DNA of 21,809 nt from Pseudomonadota bacterium (GCA_023415605.1 JAEZKB010000003.1:1-21809), one strand, 5' to 3'. Counted from the first letter of the stretch, positions 7,610 to 16,304 are shown. A program made the numbers and translations. The notes: a model not told the origin generated them from the sequence alone.

Positions 7610-8332
7610 CTAAATCAACAGGTCCCGCACATCGTCGCGGGCAATATACCCTTGGATCTGCCGGACGATTTGCGCCGCGTGCGCAGCCGCCAGTTTGTCC
7701 GACAACTCCGCATCCCCCGCCTCGATTGCCGTGATCATGGCTTCGTGCTCGTCGACATACTGACGCGGCAACCTGTCGTCGAAGCTCGAATAATAGAGCC
7801 TCAAGATCCGCCGCCCCTCGTCGAGCAGCCGGGTGAACAGTCCGGTGAAATGCCGATTGCCGCCAGCCTCGGCAATGGCGACGTGAAATTCCCGGTTGGT
7901 AGCAATCATCCCGATCGCATCGCGCCGCGCCACCGCATCGGCGAACCCGGCCTGATGCGCACGGATCGCCACCAGATGCTCCGGTCTCCGCCGGATCGCT
8001 GCCGTCCGTGTGGTGACGCGGTACATCAGCGTCAGCGCCTCGAAATAGACTGGTAGGCCGACGAAATCGATCGGTGACACAATTGTCGAACGGTTCGGCA
8101 GCGTCGTCACGAGCCCCTCTGCCGCTAGCCGCACCAAGGCTTCCCGAATGGGCGTGCGTGACATTGCGAACTGGTCCGATAGCGACACCTCGTCGAGCGG
8201 TGCCCCTGGCGCCAGCGTCAAATCGATGATGGATTGCTTGAGCCGGTCATAGACCGTCTGCGCCCCTGCGCCCCGCACCCGCGTTGCGCGCAACTCGCTC
8301 CCGCCTGCTGCTGTGGGCGTTTTCGCCACCAT
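7610..8332 (-). CDS. GntR-family regulator with FCD ligand domain
   Basis: A 240-residue FadR-subfamily regulator. Residues about 24-95 form the winged helix, with the hallmark SRTPIREALVRLAAEGLV. Residues about 105-228 form the all-helical FCD ligand domain, with the metal or ligand histidines His150 (NREFH), His196 (DEHEAM) and His218 (AAHAAQ). The usual Asp of the DxxFH motif is Asn146 here, which may weaken metal binding. The start ATG at 8332 has GGAG 4 bases upstream; an ATG at 8398 would add 22 Arg/Gly-rich residues with no clear ribosome site. It is convergent with the deaminase gene and close to the 6576-6598 inverted repeat, so it probably represses the epimerase and deaminase in response to a hydroxyproline-derived ligand. 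That assignment is inference. It is divergent from the ABC exporter. Confidence 0.94.
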   Translation of the reverse strand: MVAKTPTAAGGSELRATRVRGAGAQTVYDRLKQSIIDLTLAPGAPLDEVSLSDQFAMSRTPIREALVRLAAEGLVTTLPNRSTIVSPIDFVGLPVYFEALTLMYRVTTRTAAIRRRPEHLVAIRAHQAGFADAVARRDAIGMIATNREFHVAIAEAGGNRHFTGLFTRLLDEGRRILRLYYSSFDDRLPRQYVDEHEAMITAIEAGDAELSDKLAAAHAAQIVRQIQGYIARDDVRDLLI

Positions 8333-8417
8333 GCCGCTCCCCGCTTTGCCCCTGACCAAAGCGCCAACCCGTAAGCGAGGCAAGCCGGAATTCCCCATGG
8401 CGGTACGCCGCCCTATA

Positions 8418-8445
8418 TTGAACCTTTGGCGCAACGGCCTATTTT
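8418..8445 (+). promoter_or_regulatory. Candidate promoter for the YbbAP-type exporter
   Basis: TTGAAC (8418-8423), a 16-base spacer and TATTTT (8440-8445), each four of six to consensus, in an AT-richer patch 25 bases before the ATG at 8471. The rest of the 138-base gap between the GntR regulator and this gene shows only a small GGCGG/CCGCC hairpin at 8399-8412. Confidence 0.35.
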
Positions 8446-8470
8446 TCAAGCTGTCACAAGAGTTTCCCCG

Positions 8471-9151
8471 ATGCCCGCGCCCGTCGTCCAAGCCACTGGA
8501 GTGAACCTCCACCTCGAGAGCGGGGGCACACCCTTGCACATCCTCAAGGATGTCGACCTCACCCTCAGCGCCGGCGAAGTCGCCGCCGTGGTCGGCCCCT
8601 CGGGCAGCGGCAAGACTTCGCTGCTGATGGTGCTCGGTGGTCTCGAACGCGCCACCGGCGGCACCATTGAGCTCGACGGTACGCCGATCAGCGCCATGAA
8701 CGAGGACCAGCTCGCCATCGCCCGGCGCAAGACGCTGGGCATCCTGTTCCAGAATTTTCACCTCGTTCCCTCGATGACGGCGCTCGAAAACGTCGCCCTG
8801 TCGCTCGAGATCGCCGACGCCGCCATGCCATGGCGGCAGGTGCGCGACCGCGCCGCCGCCGCGCTGACCGAGGTCGGCCTCGGCGAGCGTCTCACCCACC
8901 TGCCCAGCGCCCTGTCCGGTGGTGAGCAGCAGCGCGTCGGTCTTGCCCGAGCTATGGTCACCGAACCCAAATTGCTGTTGGCCGACGAGCCCACCGGCAA
9001 TCTCGATCAGGCGACGGGCGCTCGCGTCATCGAGCTGATGTTCGGCCTCGCCCGCACCAGGGGCACTGCGATCCTCCTCATCACCCACGATCCGGCGCTC
9101 GCCGCCAAAGCCGACCGGCAGTTGCACATGAACGCTGGGCGGCTCACCTGA
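8471..9151 (+). CDS. ybbA: ABC transporter ATPase, YbbA/LolD type
   Basis: A 226-residue nucleotide-binding subunit of the MacB/LolD/YbbA branch. Walker A GPSGSGKT (42-49), Q-loop Gln94 (LFQNFHLVPSMTALENV, characteristic of this branch), signature LSGGEQQRV from 148, Walker B LLLADEPTGNLD with catalytic Glu173, and H-loop His206 (LLITHD) are all present, so it should hydrolyse ATP. It pairs with the FtsX-like permease that follows, whose ATG overlaps its stop (TGATG at 9149-9153). Known relatives power extraction or efflux of lipoproteins, lipids or macrolides from the inner membrane rather than import. ATG 8471 has only weak ribosome-binding sequence; an earlier in-frame opening at 8426 adds 15 unconserved residues. 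The substrate is not evident. Confidence 0.95.
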   Translation: MPAPVVQATGVNLHLESGGTPLHILKDVDLTLSAGEVAAVVGPSGSGKTSLLMVLGGLERATGGTIELDGTPISAMNEDQLAIARRKTLGILFQNFHLVPSMTALENVALSLEIADAAMPWRQVRDRAAAALTEVGLGERLTHLPSALSGGEQQRVGLARAMVTEPKLLLADEPTGNLDQATGARVIELMFGLARTRGTAILLITHDPALAAKADRQLHMNAGRLT

Positions 9152-11682
9152 TGGCCGTGATCTTGGCCTGGCTGCGGGTAGCGCTCCGCGATCTCCGCGG
9201 GGACCTCCGCCGCTTCGGTGTCCTGCTCGCCTGCCTGGCCCTCGGTGTCGGCACCATCGCCATCGTCGGCAGCGTCGGTGCTTCCATGCAGGCTGCCCTC
9301 GCCCGCGACGCCCGCACCATCCTCGGCGGTGATCTCGAAGCCAGCCTCTCCTACCGCGCCGCCAACCCCGAAGAGCGGCAACTGCTCGACAGCCTTGGCA
9401 CTGTCAGCGAAGTCATCGAGGTCATGGGGCGCGCCCGCGTCACCGGCCAGTCAGCCTTCGTCGCCCTCCGCGCCGTCGATGCCAACTACCCGCTGCTCGG
9501 CACGGTCGACTATGAGGGCGACGGCGCGCTCCCCGATCTCCTCGCTCGACACGACGGCCACTATGGCGCCGTCGTCGACTCCCTCCTCATCGACCGCATG
9601 GGCGTCAACCTCGGCGACACCGTTACCATCGGCGAGGGCACGTTCCAGCTTCGCGGCATCCTGAAGTCATTGCCCGACCAGGTGAGCCAAGGCGTCATGC
9701 TGGGTATCCCCGCGCTGATTTCGGTTGATGGCCTCGGCACCACCGGCATCCTGAAGCCCGGCGTGCTGGCGAAATACCGCTACAAGATGCTGCTCGATCC
9801 GCCGGGCTTCACCGCCACCGCGTTGACCATCAAGAACACGTTCCCCGATGCCGGTTGGGCGGTGCTCTCGCCCGAAGACGCCACCGCCGACCTCGCTCGC
9901 TTCTTCGATATCTTCTCGCGTTTCCTCGTCATCGTCGGCCTGTCGTCCCTGCTGGTCGGCGGCGTCGGTGTCTCCAATGCCGTCAGCGCTTACGTCACCG
10001 AGCGCCAGCGCTCCGTCGCCACCATGCGCAGCCTCGGGGCTACCTCCGGGCGCATCCTCTTTCACTTCCTTGTGCAGGTGCTGCTGCTGACCCTCGTCGG
10101 CATCATGGTCGGGCTCGTGCTCGGCGTCATCCTCACGCTCATCGCCCTGCCCATCATCGGCAGCCTGCTGCACATCAGCCTGCCTGCCGTCATCGATGCA
10201 CAGGCGTTGCTGACGGCCGGCGGCTTCGGCTTGCTCATCGGCTTCGCCTTCGGCTACCTGCCGCTACACCGCGCGCAGGCGCTCAAACCTGCATTGCTGT
10301 TCCGCTCCGCCGGTTCCGCCATCGAAGGCCGCACCACCTGGCGTGATCTGCTGCACCCCGCCTTGTGGGTGCCGCTGACCCTTGCTCTGGCTGCCATCTA
10401 TGGGCTGGCCGCCGTCACCACAGGCCGCCCGCTTCTGGTCCTCTACTACGCGCTCGGCGTCGCCTTCGCGTTCCTGATCCTCCGCGCGGCGGGCTGGCTC
10501 CTCCAGCGCCTCGTGCGCCTCGTACCGCCGCTGCCCAACGCCAATCTGCGCAACGCCCTGAAGTCCATCCACCGCCCTGGCGCGCCGGCACCGGTCGTCA
10601 TCATGTCGCTCGGCCTCGGGCTGGCACTGCTGCTGATCATCTCTCTTGTTGATGGCAGCCTGCGCCACCAGCTCGATCGCGAGTCCATCCCGGACGCGCC
10701 GAGTTTCGTCTTCATGGACCTCTTCGACGATGAGGCGGCCGACCTCGAGTCCTTCGCCGACACCAACCCGCAGATCGAGTCCTTCCGGTCCGTGCCGCTG
10801 GTGCGCGGCGCCATTACCCAGATCAACGGTAAGCCAGTCGCCGAGCACCCCCGGCCCGATCCGGAATTCTCATTCCTCCTCGAAGGTGAAATACCACTCT
10901 CGATCGCCGCCGACCTGCCCGAGCAGTCTACCATTACCCAAGGCGACTGGTGGCCTGCCGGCTATTCCGGGCCACCCCAACTCTCCGTCTTCGACCGTCT
11001 GCGCGATGCACTTGGCCTCAAGCTCGGCGACCAGCTGACCGTCACCATATTCGGCGAGCCGGTGACCGCCACCATTACCAATTTCCGCGACTACGTCTGG
11101 CGCTCTGGTAACGTCAATTTCGGCTTCGTGCTCTCGCCCGGCTCGGTCAACTCGCCCATCAGCTATCTCGGCCTGCTTAAGGCTAACCCCGGCGAAGAAC
11201 GCGCGGTGCAGCAGGCGCTGATCGCCCAATTTCCCGAGCTGATCTTCATCCCGGTCGCAGAAGCGATCGATGCACTCTCGGGCATCCTTGGCGCCGTCAC
11301 CAACGCGGTCGCCGTGATCGGCGGCCTCGCCGTCGTCTCCGGCCTCTTCGTCCTTGCCGGCGCCATGGCCGCCGGCCGCAAGCAGCGCGAAGCCGATGCC
11401 GTAGTGATGAAAGTGTTGGGCGCCAGCCGCGGCGATGTCGTCCGCGCCTATGTAGTGGAATACGGGCTCCTCGGTGCGCTCGCCGCTCTGCTCGCCGCCG
11501 TTCTTGGCACCACTGGCGCCTGGGCTTTCGTCAGCCAGATCATGGAAATCGACTTCTACGCCGATCCCCTGACGATTGCGGCTGTCGTGTTGGGCGCCAT
11601 CGCCCTCACCATCGCTATCGGTACCGCCGCGACCTGGTCTGCCCTGAGCATCCGGCCCGCGAAATTCCTGCGCGAGGAGTAG
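9151..11682 (+). CDS. ybbP: ABC transporter permease, FtsX/YbbP-like, tandem FtsX domains
   Basis: An 843-residue inner-membrane permease of the YbbP/LolC/MacB superfamily, close in length to the roughly 800-residue YbbP. An N-terminal membrane helix (about residues 20-45) is followed by a periplasmic MacB-type domain (about 50-250). A first FtsX block follows (about 255-380, with SNAVSAYVTERQRSVATMRSLGATSGRILF, the coupling motif). Next come two to three more helices (about 410-460 and 495-515), a second periplasmic domain (about 520-705) and a second FtsX block (about 715-843, with RKQREADAVVMKVLGASRGDV). It is the partner of the ATPase immediately upstream. The E. coli ybbAP pair lies beside tesA; no TesA-like esterase is seen here. 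Substrate unknown; export or membrane lipid/lipoprotein handling is expected. It ends 8 bases before the convergent peptidase stop. Confidence 0.93.
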   Translation: MAVILAWLRVALRDLRGDLRRFGVLLACLALGVGTIAIVGSVGASMQAALARDARTILGGDLEASLSYRAANPEERQLLDSLGTVSEVIEVMGRARVTGQSAFVALRAVDANYPLLGTVDYEGDGALPDLLARHDGHYGAVVDSLLIDRMGVNLGDTVTIGEGTFQLRGILKSLPDQVSQGVMLGIPALISVDGLGTTGILKPGVLAKYRYKMLLDPPGFTATALTIKNTFPDAGWAVLSPEDATADLARFFDIFSRFLVIVGLSSLLVGGVGVSNAVSAYVTERQRSVATMRSLGATSGRILFHFLVQVLLLTLVGIMVGLVLGVILTLIALPIIGSLLHISLPAVIDAQALLTAGGFGLLIGFAFGYLPLHRAQALKPALLFRSAGSAIEGRTTWRDLLHPALWVPLTLALAAIYGLAAVTTGRPLLVLYYALGVAFAFLILRAAGWLLQRLVRLVPPLPNANLRNALKSIHRPGAPAPVVIMSLGLGLALLLIISLVDGSLRHQLDRESIPDAPSFVFMDLFDDEAADLESFADTNPQIESFRSVPLVRGAITQINGKPVAEHPRPDPEFSFLLEGEIPLSIAADLPEQSTITQGDWWPAGYSGPPQLSVFDRLRDALGLKLGDQLTVTIFGEPVTATITNFRDYVWRSGNVNFGFVLSPGSVNSPISYLGLLKANPGEERAVQQALIAQFPELIFIPVAEAIDALSGILGAVTNAVAVIGGLAVVSGLFVLAGAMAAGRKQREADAVVMKVLGASRGDVVRAYVVEYGLLGALAALLAAVLGTTGAWAFVSQIMEIDFYADPLTIAAVVLGAIALTIAIGTAATWSALSIRPAKFLREE

Positions 11683-11690
11683 CGTAGCGC

Positions 11691-12794
11691 CTATTGGCCA
11701 CTGCCTACTGCCTCTCTTGAGAGTTCCGACAGCACCTCCGCCCGGTTCCCCCTCACGATCACGATCTCCTCGAGCCGCAGCCCGAACTTGCCCGCGAGAT
11801 AAATTCCAGGCTCGATCGAAAACACCATGCCCGGCTCCAGCACCGTCTCGGAGGTCGCGGTGATGTACGGCCCCTCGTGCACGTCGATGCCCAACCCATG
11901 GCCGGTGCGGTGCAAGAAGAACTCGCCATAGCCCGCCGCCGTGATCACGTCGCGCGCTGCCTTGTCGACATCCTTGGCCTTGACCCCAGGCTTGGCCGCC
12001 GCGATCGCCGCCTGCACCGCCCGTTCGAGCGTCGCGTGCACCTTGTCATAGCCCTCCGGCTTGCCGCCGAAGTACCCCACCCGCGTCATGTCGCTCGGAT
12101 AGCCATTGAGCCGGCAGCCGGTATCGATCAGCACTGCATCGCCGGCCTTCAGTTTCGTCTCGCCCGTGTGATGATGCGGGAACGCCCCGTTCGGTCCGAA
12201 GCCGACGATGGTGAACTCCGGCTGCGCGCCATTGTCCTTGTAGTGCTTGCGAATGACGTCGGCGACCTCGCGCTCCGTCATCCCCTCGCGCAGCGCCGCG
12301 AACCCCGCCTGCGTCGCCCGGTCGTTGAGGAGCGCGCTCGCCCTGAGCAACTCGAACTCGTCATCGCCTTTTCGCGCCCGCAGATAGCCAACCGTGTCGT
12401 GCAGGAAGCTGCGCTTGGCGCCCGGCAACGCGTCGAGCAGCAGCAGCGCGAAGTCGGCGCGCATAGTTTCGTCGAGGGCCACCGACACATCGTCGCGGTC
12501 GACGCCCGCCGCCGTCAGCAGTCCATCAAGAGCCGCGCCCGGACCATCCGCATCAGCCCAGGCGAAGAACGGCAGGTCAGTATGCGTCCGCACGCTGTCG
12601 ACATTGAGCGTCGGCATCAGGAAACCCGCATAGCTCTGTGTCACCAGGAGCATCACCGGCCGCTCGTCCCCATGCGGCTCGAGCCCAGCCATGTAGAGCA
12701 TATGGCTCGAGGGCCCCACGGCAACGAGGTCCGTACCGGTCTCAACCATCCGGGCGCGCAGCGCCGCCATGCGGTGGGAATAATCAACAGCCAC
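11691..12794 (-). CDS. M24-family metallopeptidase, Xaa-Pro aminopeptidase-like
   Basis: A 367-residue pita-bread peptidase that should remove an N-terminal residue preceding proline, or act as a related dipeptidase. An N-terminal creatinase-like domain spans about 8-135. The catalytic domain (about 145-360) has all five metal ligands of the family: Asp224 and Asp235 (LIDTGCRLNGYPSDMTR), His299 (HRTGHGLG), Glu328 (FSIEPGIY) and Glu342 (RLEEIVIV). No signal peptide, so cytoplasmic. The start is GTG at 12794, with a stop codon just upstream. ATG at 12770 would give a protein 8 residues shorter, and neither has a good Shine-Dalgarno, so the start is uncertain. It lies 122 bases downstream of the SSS kinase on the same strand; that gap holds no clear promoter or terminator. 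A link between a proline peptidase and the hydroxyproline genes is suggestive only. Confidence 0.92.
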   Translation of the reverse strand: MAVDYSHRMAALRARMVETGTDLVAVGPSSHMLYMAGLEPHGDERPVMLLVTQSYAGFLMPTLNVDSVRTHTDLPFFAWADADGPGAALDGLLTAAGVDRDDVSVALDETMRADFALLLLDALPGAKRSFLHDTVGYLRARKGDDEFELLRASALLNDRATQAGFAALREGMTEREVADVIRKHYKDNGAQPEFTIVGFGPNGAFPHHHTGETKLKAGDAVLIDTGCRLNGYPSDMTRVGYFGGKPEGYDKVHATLERAVQAAIAAAKPGVKAKDVDKAARDVITAAGYGEFFLHRTGHGLGIDVHEGPYITATSETVLEPGMVFSIEPGIYLAGKFGLRLEEIVIVRGNRAEVLSELSREAVGSGQ

Positions 12795-12916
12795 GGGAGG
12801 TCACTTTTCGTCTTTGAGAAAGGTGCGCTTCCTTAGCAAGCCCGTACACTTCAGTCACCCTCGGTGCAGCCGGGCTCTGGCTCGCCGCCAGCCTTTGAGC
12901 GACGACCACGGACCTC

Positions 12917-15634
12917 CTACTTCGCCGTCTCCACCTTGCCTCGGGCCACTGCCTTCACCAGTGGCAGTTTCACGCGGAAACAGGCGCCGTTGCCGGTCCC
13001 CGGCACCAGCTCTAGCGTGCCGTCCATCCGCTTGATGATCTGCCGCGAAATGGCGAGCCCCAATCCCGCCCCCGGCTCCCCTCCCGCATGCTGTCCGCGG
13101 GCAAATTTCTCGAAGATCACGTTGCGGTCCTCACGCGAAATGCCGCGGCCATTATCCTCCACTTCGATCGTATAGTACTTGCCGCGCACCGCCGATCGGA
13201 TCTCTACCACCGGCATCTCGGCGTCATTGTACTTGATGGCGTTGGAGATGAGGTTGATCAGCACCTGGCAGAGCCGGTCCGCCTCCCCGCTCACGGTCGC
13301 GCCCTTGCTGCGCGCGCCGAGCTCGATCCGCATATGCCGCTGCCGTGCCAGTCCACGGCAAACCTCGATCGCCCGATCGAGCGCCGCCTCCGCATCGATC
13401 GGTGTGTTCTCCCACCCGCGCTCGCCCCGCTCCATCGCCGAAAGGTCGAGAATCTGGTCGAGCAGTTTGGTGAGCCGCAGGCTCTCGTCGTGGATCGTCG
13501 TCACGAACCGCTTCCGCTCGTCCGGCTTCAGCTCCTCTTCTTCGAGCAGTATCTCCGAGAAACTGCGGATCGAGGTCATTGGCGTCCGCACTTCGTGGCT
13601 CACCTGACTCAGGAACTCGTCCTTTTGCAGATCGAGTTCGCGCAGTTGTTCGTTGGCCTCTTCGAGCTTCTTGGCCGTCGAGCGCAGTTCTGCCGACGTC
13701 TGCTCCAGTTCCTGGCTGTACTCGATCGCCTGCTGCGTCTCGTCGGCCATCTGCATGACTTCTTCGAGCGACACCGCCTCGCCCGAGACGACCTTCGAGA
13801 GCATCACATGCGCCGAAGCCGCGCCGATCGAACCGGCGAGCTCGCGCTCCAGCCGGCCAATGAAATCCCGGCTCGGCACTGCGCCCGGTTGCGGGACTCC
13901 CTCGAAGAGAGCAGCTGCCCGCTCCACCCCCAGCACGCGCTGCGCCACGAAGAACAGGTCCGCCGCCGTCGCCGAACCGCGGATCGATGCCGCCTCGTTC
14001 CGGCCGGTGCGCTTGAAGGCATCGACGAACGCGTGGGCCTGCAGCCGCTCCAGCGCCGACTGGTTGGTGAAGAGCGACACTGCGATCAGCACGGCCGAGT
14101 TGAGGAACAGGCTCCAGAACACCGAGTGCACCAGCGGGTCGAGCTGGTCGAGCCCGAACAGACCCTCGGGCCGCAGCCATGAAATCCCCCACGGCCCCTC
14201 GTCCATGAGCGCGGCAACCGCCGGCGAACTGGTCTCGAACGAGGGCAGGAACATCGACCACGCCCAGACCACGAACCCCACAGCGACCGCCGCCGTCGCC
14301 CCCTTGACCGACGCATCCTTCCAGAAGAGGGCGGCGATGATCGCCGGCAGGAACTGCGCCACGCCCGCAAACGAGATCAGCCCGATCGGCGCCAGCGCGT
14401 CGCTGTCGCGCGTGAAGTAGAAGTAGAAAAACCCCAGCGACAGAATGATGCCGATCGAGAGCCGGCGCGAGTTGAGCAGCAGACGGCTGACGCCCTTGTC
14501 GTCGCCTTCGCCAAGCGCCCCGGCAGTCCTGAGTGCGATGGGCATCACGATATGGTTCGACACCATGATGGAAAGCGCGATCGCCTCAACGATGATCATC
14601 GAGGTCGCCGACGAGAACCCACCGATGAAGACGAACAGCGCCAGTCCCTGCTGGCCGCCCGCCAGCGGCAGCGTCAGGATGAACATGTCGGGATTCGACC
14701 CGGCTGGCATCGAGGTCAGCCCGAAGAGCGCAATCGGCAGCGTGAAGAGGCTCATCAGCAGCAGGTATGCGGGGAAGGCCCAGCTCGCCGCCCGCAGGTG
14801 GTTTTCGTCCGAATTCTCCACCACCGTGATCTGGAACTGCCGCGGCAGGCAGAGAATGGCGGCGATCGACAGCACATTCATGGCCACCCAGCGCGGCCCG
14901 AAGGTCTCGTCAGAATAGATGTTGAGACCCGCGGCCTCGGCGTTCGAAAAGATCGCCTCGAAGCCGCCGCCGACCCAGATCACGAAAATGCCGACAGCCA
15001 GCAGTGCCGCGAGCTTCACCACGGCCTCGAAGGCGATGGCTGCGACCACCCCGTGATGCTGTTCCTTCGCATCGACATTGCGGGTGCCGAAAAGGACCGT
15101 GAAGAGGGCCATTGCCGCCGCTACGCCGAGCGCCAACCCGACATCGTCGACGCCCTTGAGGCTCCCCACGCCGAATTCCGACGCTCCCGCGATGGCCTGG
15201 ATCGACGAGGTCACCGCCTTGAGCTGCAGCGCAATGTAGGGCGCGATGCCGATCACTGCGATCACAGTCACCAGCACTGCCAGCCGGCTCGACTTGCCGA
15301 ACCGCGAGGACAACAGGTCCGCCACCGAGGTCAACCGCTGCATATGGCTGATGCGCACCAGCTTCCTGAGCACGAACCACCAGCCGACAAAGACCAGCGT
15401 CGGCCCCAGATAGATCGCCAGGTACTCCAGCCCGTTACGGGCCGCCGAGCCGACGGCACCGTAGAAGGTCCAGCTTGTGCAATAGACCGAGATCGCCAGC
15501 GTGTAGACGAAGGGAGAGCGGAGGAACGACCCCGGGTTCTTCCGTGCCCGCCGGTCGCCCAGATAGGCGATGAGGAACAACAGCCCCACATAGGCCATAG
15601 CCGTGGCAATGACGAAATCCGCCGATAGCGTCAT
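12917..15634 (-). CDS. SSS-STAC sensor histidine kinase (CbrA/CrbS-like)
   Basis: A 905-residue fusion of a transporter and a kinase. Residues 1 to about 525 are a sodium/solute symporter fold with about 13 membrane helices. Residues about 555-640 match the STAC linker domain of such kinases (ADLFFVAQRVLGVERAAALFEGV, then DFIGRLERELAGSIGAASAHVML). A coiled coil runs from about 630 to 670. HisKA follows with phospho-acceptor His680 (SHEVRTP), then HATPase with N-box Asn798 (LISNAIKYND), DNGRG at 827-831 and GAGLGL at 855-860, so it should be active. No PAS and no receiver domain are seen. Known relatives CbrA and CrbS control carbon and acetate use, and CbrA is linked to histidine uptake. The ATG overlaps the stop of the small membrane protein gene by 4 bases (ATGA), and the receiver gene lies just before that. 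Its ligand is not readable. Confidence 0.96.
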   Translation of the reverse strand: MTLSADFVIATAMAYVGLLFLIAYLGDRRARKNPGSFLRSPFVYTLAISVYCTSWTFYGAVGSAARNGLEYLAIYLGPTLVFVGWWFVLRKLVRISHMQRLTSVADLLSSRFGKSSRLAVLVTVIAVIGIAPYIALQLKAVTSSIQAIAGASEFGVGSLKGVDDVGLALGVAAAMALFTVLFGTRNVDAKEQHHGVVAAIAFEAVVKLAALLAVGIFVIWVGGGFEAIFSNAEAAGLNIYSDETFGPRWVAMNVLSIAAILCLPRQFQITVVENSDENHLRAASWAFPAYLLLMSLFTLPIALFGLTSMPAGSNPDMFILTLPLAGGQQGLALFVFIGGFSSATSMIIVEAIALSIMVSNHIVMPIALRTAGALGEGDDKGVSRLLLNSRRLSIGIILSLGFFYFYFTRDSDALAPIGLISFAGVAQFLPAIIAALFWKDASVKGATAAVAVGFVVWAWSMFLPSFETSSPAVAALMDEGPWGISWLRPEGLFGLDQLDPLVHSVFWSLFLNSAVLIAVSLFTNQSALERLQAHAFVDAFKRTGRNEAASIRGSATAADLFFVAQRVLGVERAAALFEGVPQPGAVPSRDFIGRLERELAGSIGAASAHVMLSKVVSGEAVSLEEVMQMADETQQAIEYSQELEQTSAELRSTAKKLEEANEQLRELDLQKDEFLSQVSHEVRTPMTSIRSFSEILLEEEELKPDERKRFVTTIHDESLRLTKLLDQILDLSAMERGERGWENTPIDAEAALDRAIEVCRGLARQRHMRIELGARSKGATVSGEADRLCQVLINLISNAIKYNDAEMPVVEIRSAVRGKYYTIEVEDNGRGISREDRNVIFEKFARGQHAGGEPGAGLGLAISRQIIKRMDGTLELVPGTGNGACFRVKLPLVKAVARGKVETAK

Positions 15635-15858
15635 CCGTTGTCCTCGGTCTTGTCGTCCCCCTCATGCGGCATTCGATTGGCGAACCACGCCGTGCCGATC
15701 ACCAGTCCCAGCCAGACGACGAAGAGATAGATCACCTCGGCCGGCACGCCGAGAAACCGCACCCGCACATTGAACAGCAGCACCAGCGGCGGCAGGAACA
15801 GCATCGTCCCGATCACACAGAAGAACAGCGCCGCACTGGTGAGCTTTGTCCGGGTCAT
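15631..15858 (-). CDS. Small membrane protein coupled to the SSS kinase
   Basis: A 75-residue protein starting MTRTKLTSAALFF, with two predicted membrane helices (about residues 7-27 and 35-56, the latter VPAEVIYLFVVWLGLVIGTAWF) and a short acidic C-terminal tail. It resembles in size and layout the small helper proteins encoded just before SSS transporters (for example DUF485 or DUF4212 partners), but I cannot assign it to one family. Its TGA overlaps the kinase ATG (ATGA, 15631-15634), and it starts 10 bases after the response regulator stop, so the three genes look like one translation-coupled unit. A longer in-frame opening back to 15924 would add 22 Arg/Cys-rich residues overlapping the receiver gene and is rejected. 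It may help fold, stabilise or gate the SSS domain; that is inference. Confidence 0.75.
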   Translation of the reverse strand: MTRTKLTSAALFFCVIGTMLFLPPLVLLFNVRVRFLGVPAEVIYLFVVWLGLVIGTAWFANRMPHEGDDKTEDNG

Positions 15859-15868
15859 GGAGCGGCAG

Positions 15869-16261
15869 TCACGGCGGCACCGCCTCCCCCAGCAGCCGCC
15901 GCACCGCGCCCACAACCTCGGCATTCGCGTAAGGCTTGGTCACAAACCCGTCGGCGCCGAGTTCCTCGGCCGTCCGCTTGTCCTGCGCCTGCCCCTTGGC
16001 GGTGAGGATCAGCACCGGCAGGTCCCTGGTCGCCGCATCGGCGCGGATCTGCTTGAGGACCTCGAAGCCCGAGCGTTTGGGCAGCATCACATCGAGCACA
16101 ACCATGCGCGGCCGGCTGCGCCGCAGGGCCACCAGCGCGGCCTCCCCATCGGTGACGCTTTCAATTGACCAGCCGGCACGCTTCAGAATGAAGTCGAGCG
16201 ACTCCAGAATGCTCGGCTCGTCCTCCGCGATGAGAATATCGAGCGCCAAAGTTCCCCCCAA
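15869..16261 (-). CDS. Single-domain response regulator
   Basis: A 130-residue protein that is only a receiver domain. Numbered from the chosen start, the acidic pair is Glu13-Asp14 (ILIAEDEP), the phospho-acceptor Asp57 (VVLDVMLP), the switch residue Thr87 (LILTAK) and the conserved Lys109 (FVTKPY), so phosphorylation chemistry is intact. No DNA-binding or enzymatic output domain follows, so it must act by protein contact or as a phosphate relay. All plausible starts are TTG. I chose 16261, which has GGAGG 9 bases upstream (16271-16275); 16249 and 16297 are alternatives. It lies 43 bases downstream of the XRE regulator and 10 bases before the small membrane protein gene, in the same direction as the SSS kinase, which is therefore its likely partner. 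Confidence 0.9.
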   Translation of the reverse strand: MGGTLALDILIAEDEPSILESLDFILKRAGWSIESVTDGEAALVALRRSRPRMVVLDVMLPKRSGFEVLKQIRADAATRDLPVLILTAKGQAQDKRTAEELGADGFVTKPYANAEVVGAVRRLLGEAVPP

Positions 16262-16304
16262 TCGTCCTGACCTCCCAATCAGGAACCCCAACAGCAAAGC
16301 CTAA

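Noticed and set aside
8333..9127. Upstream extension of the GntR regulator frame to 505 residues
   Set aside because: The added part is the antisense of the YbbA-type ATPase. The GntR domain begins properly after ATG 8332.
12795..12916. Possible terminator or promoter between the SSS kinase and the peptidase gene
   Set aside because: Only a 5-base CTGGC/GCCAG stem without a T run and no convincing promoter boxes. The gap appears featureless.
13088..15628. Two 350-codon plus-strand frames opposite the SSS kinase
   Set aside because: Arg/His-rich shadows of the kinase gene without domains or ribosome sites.
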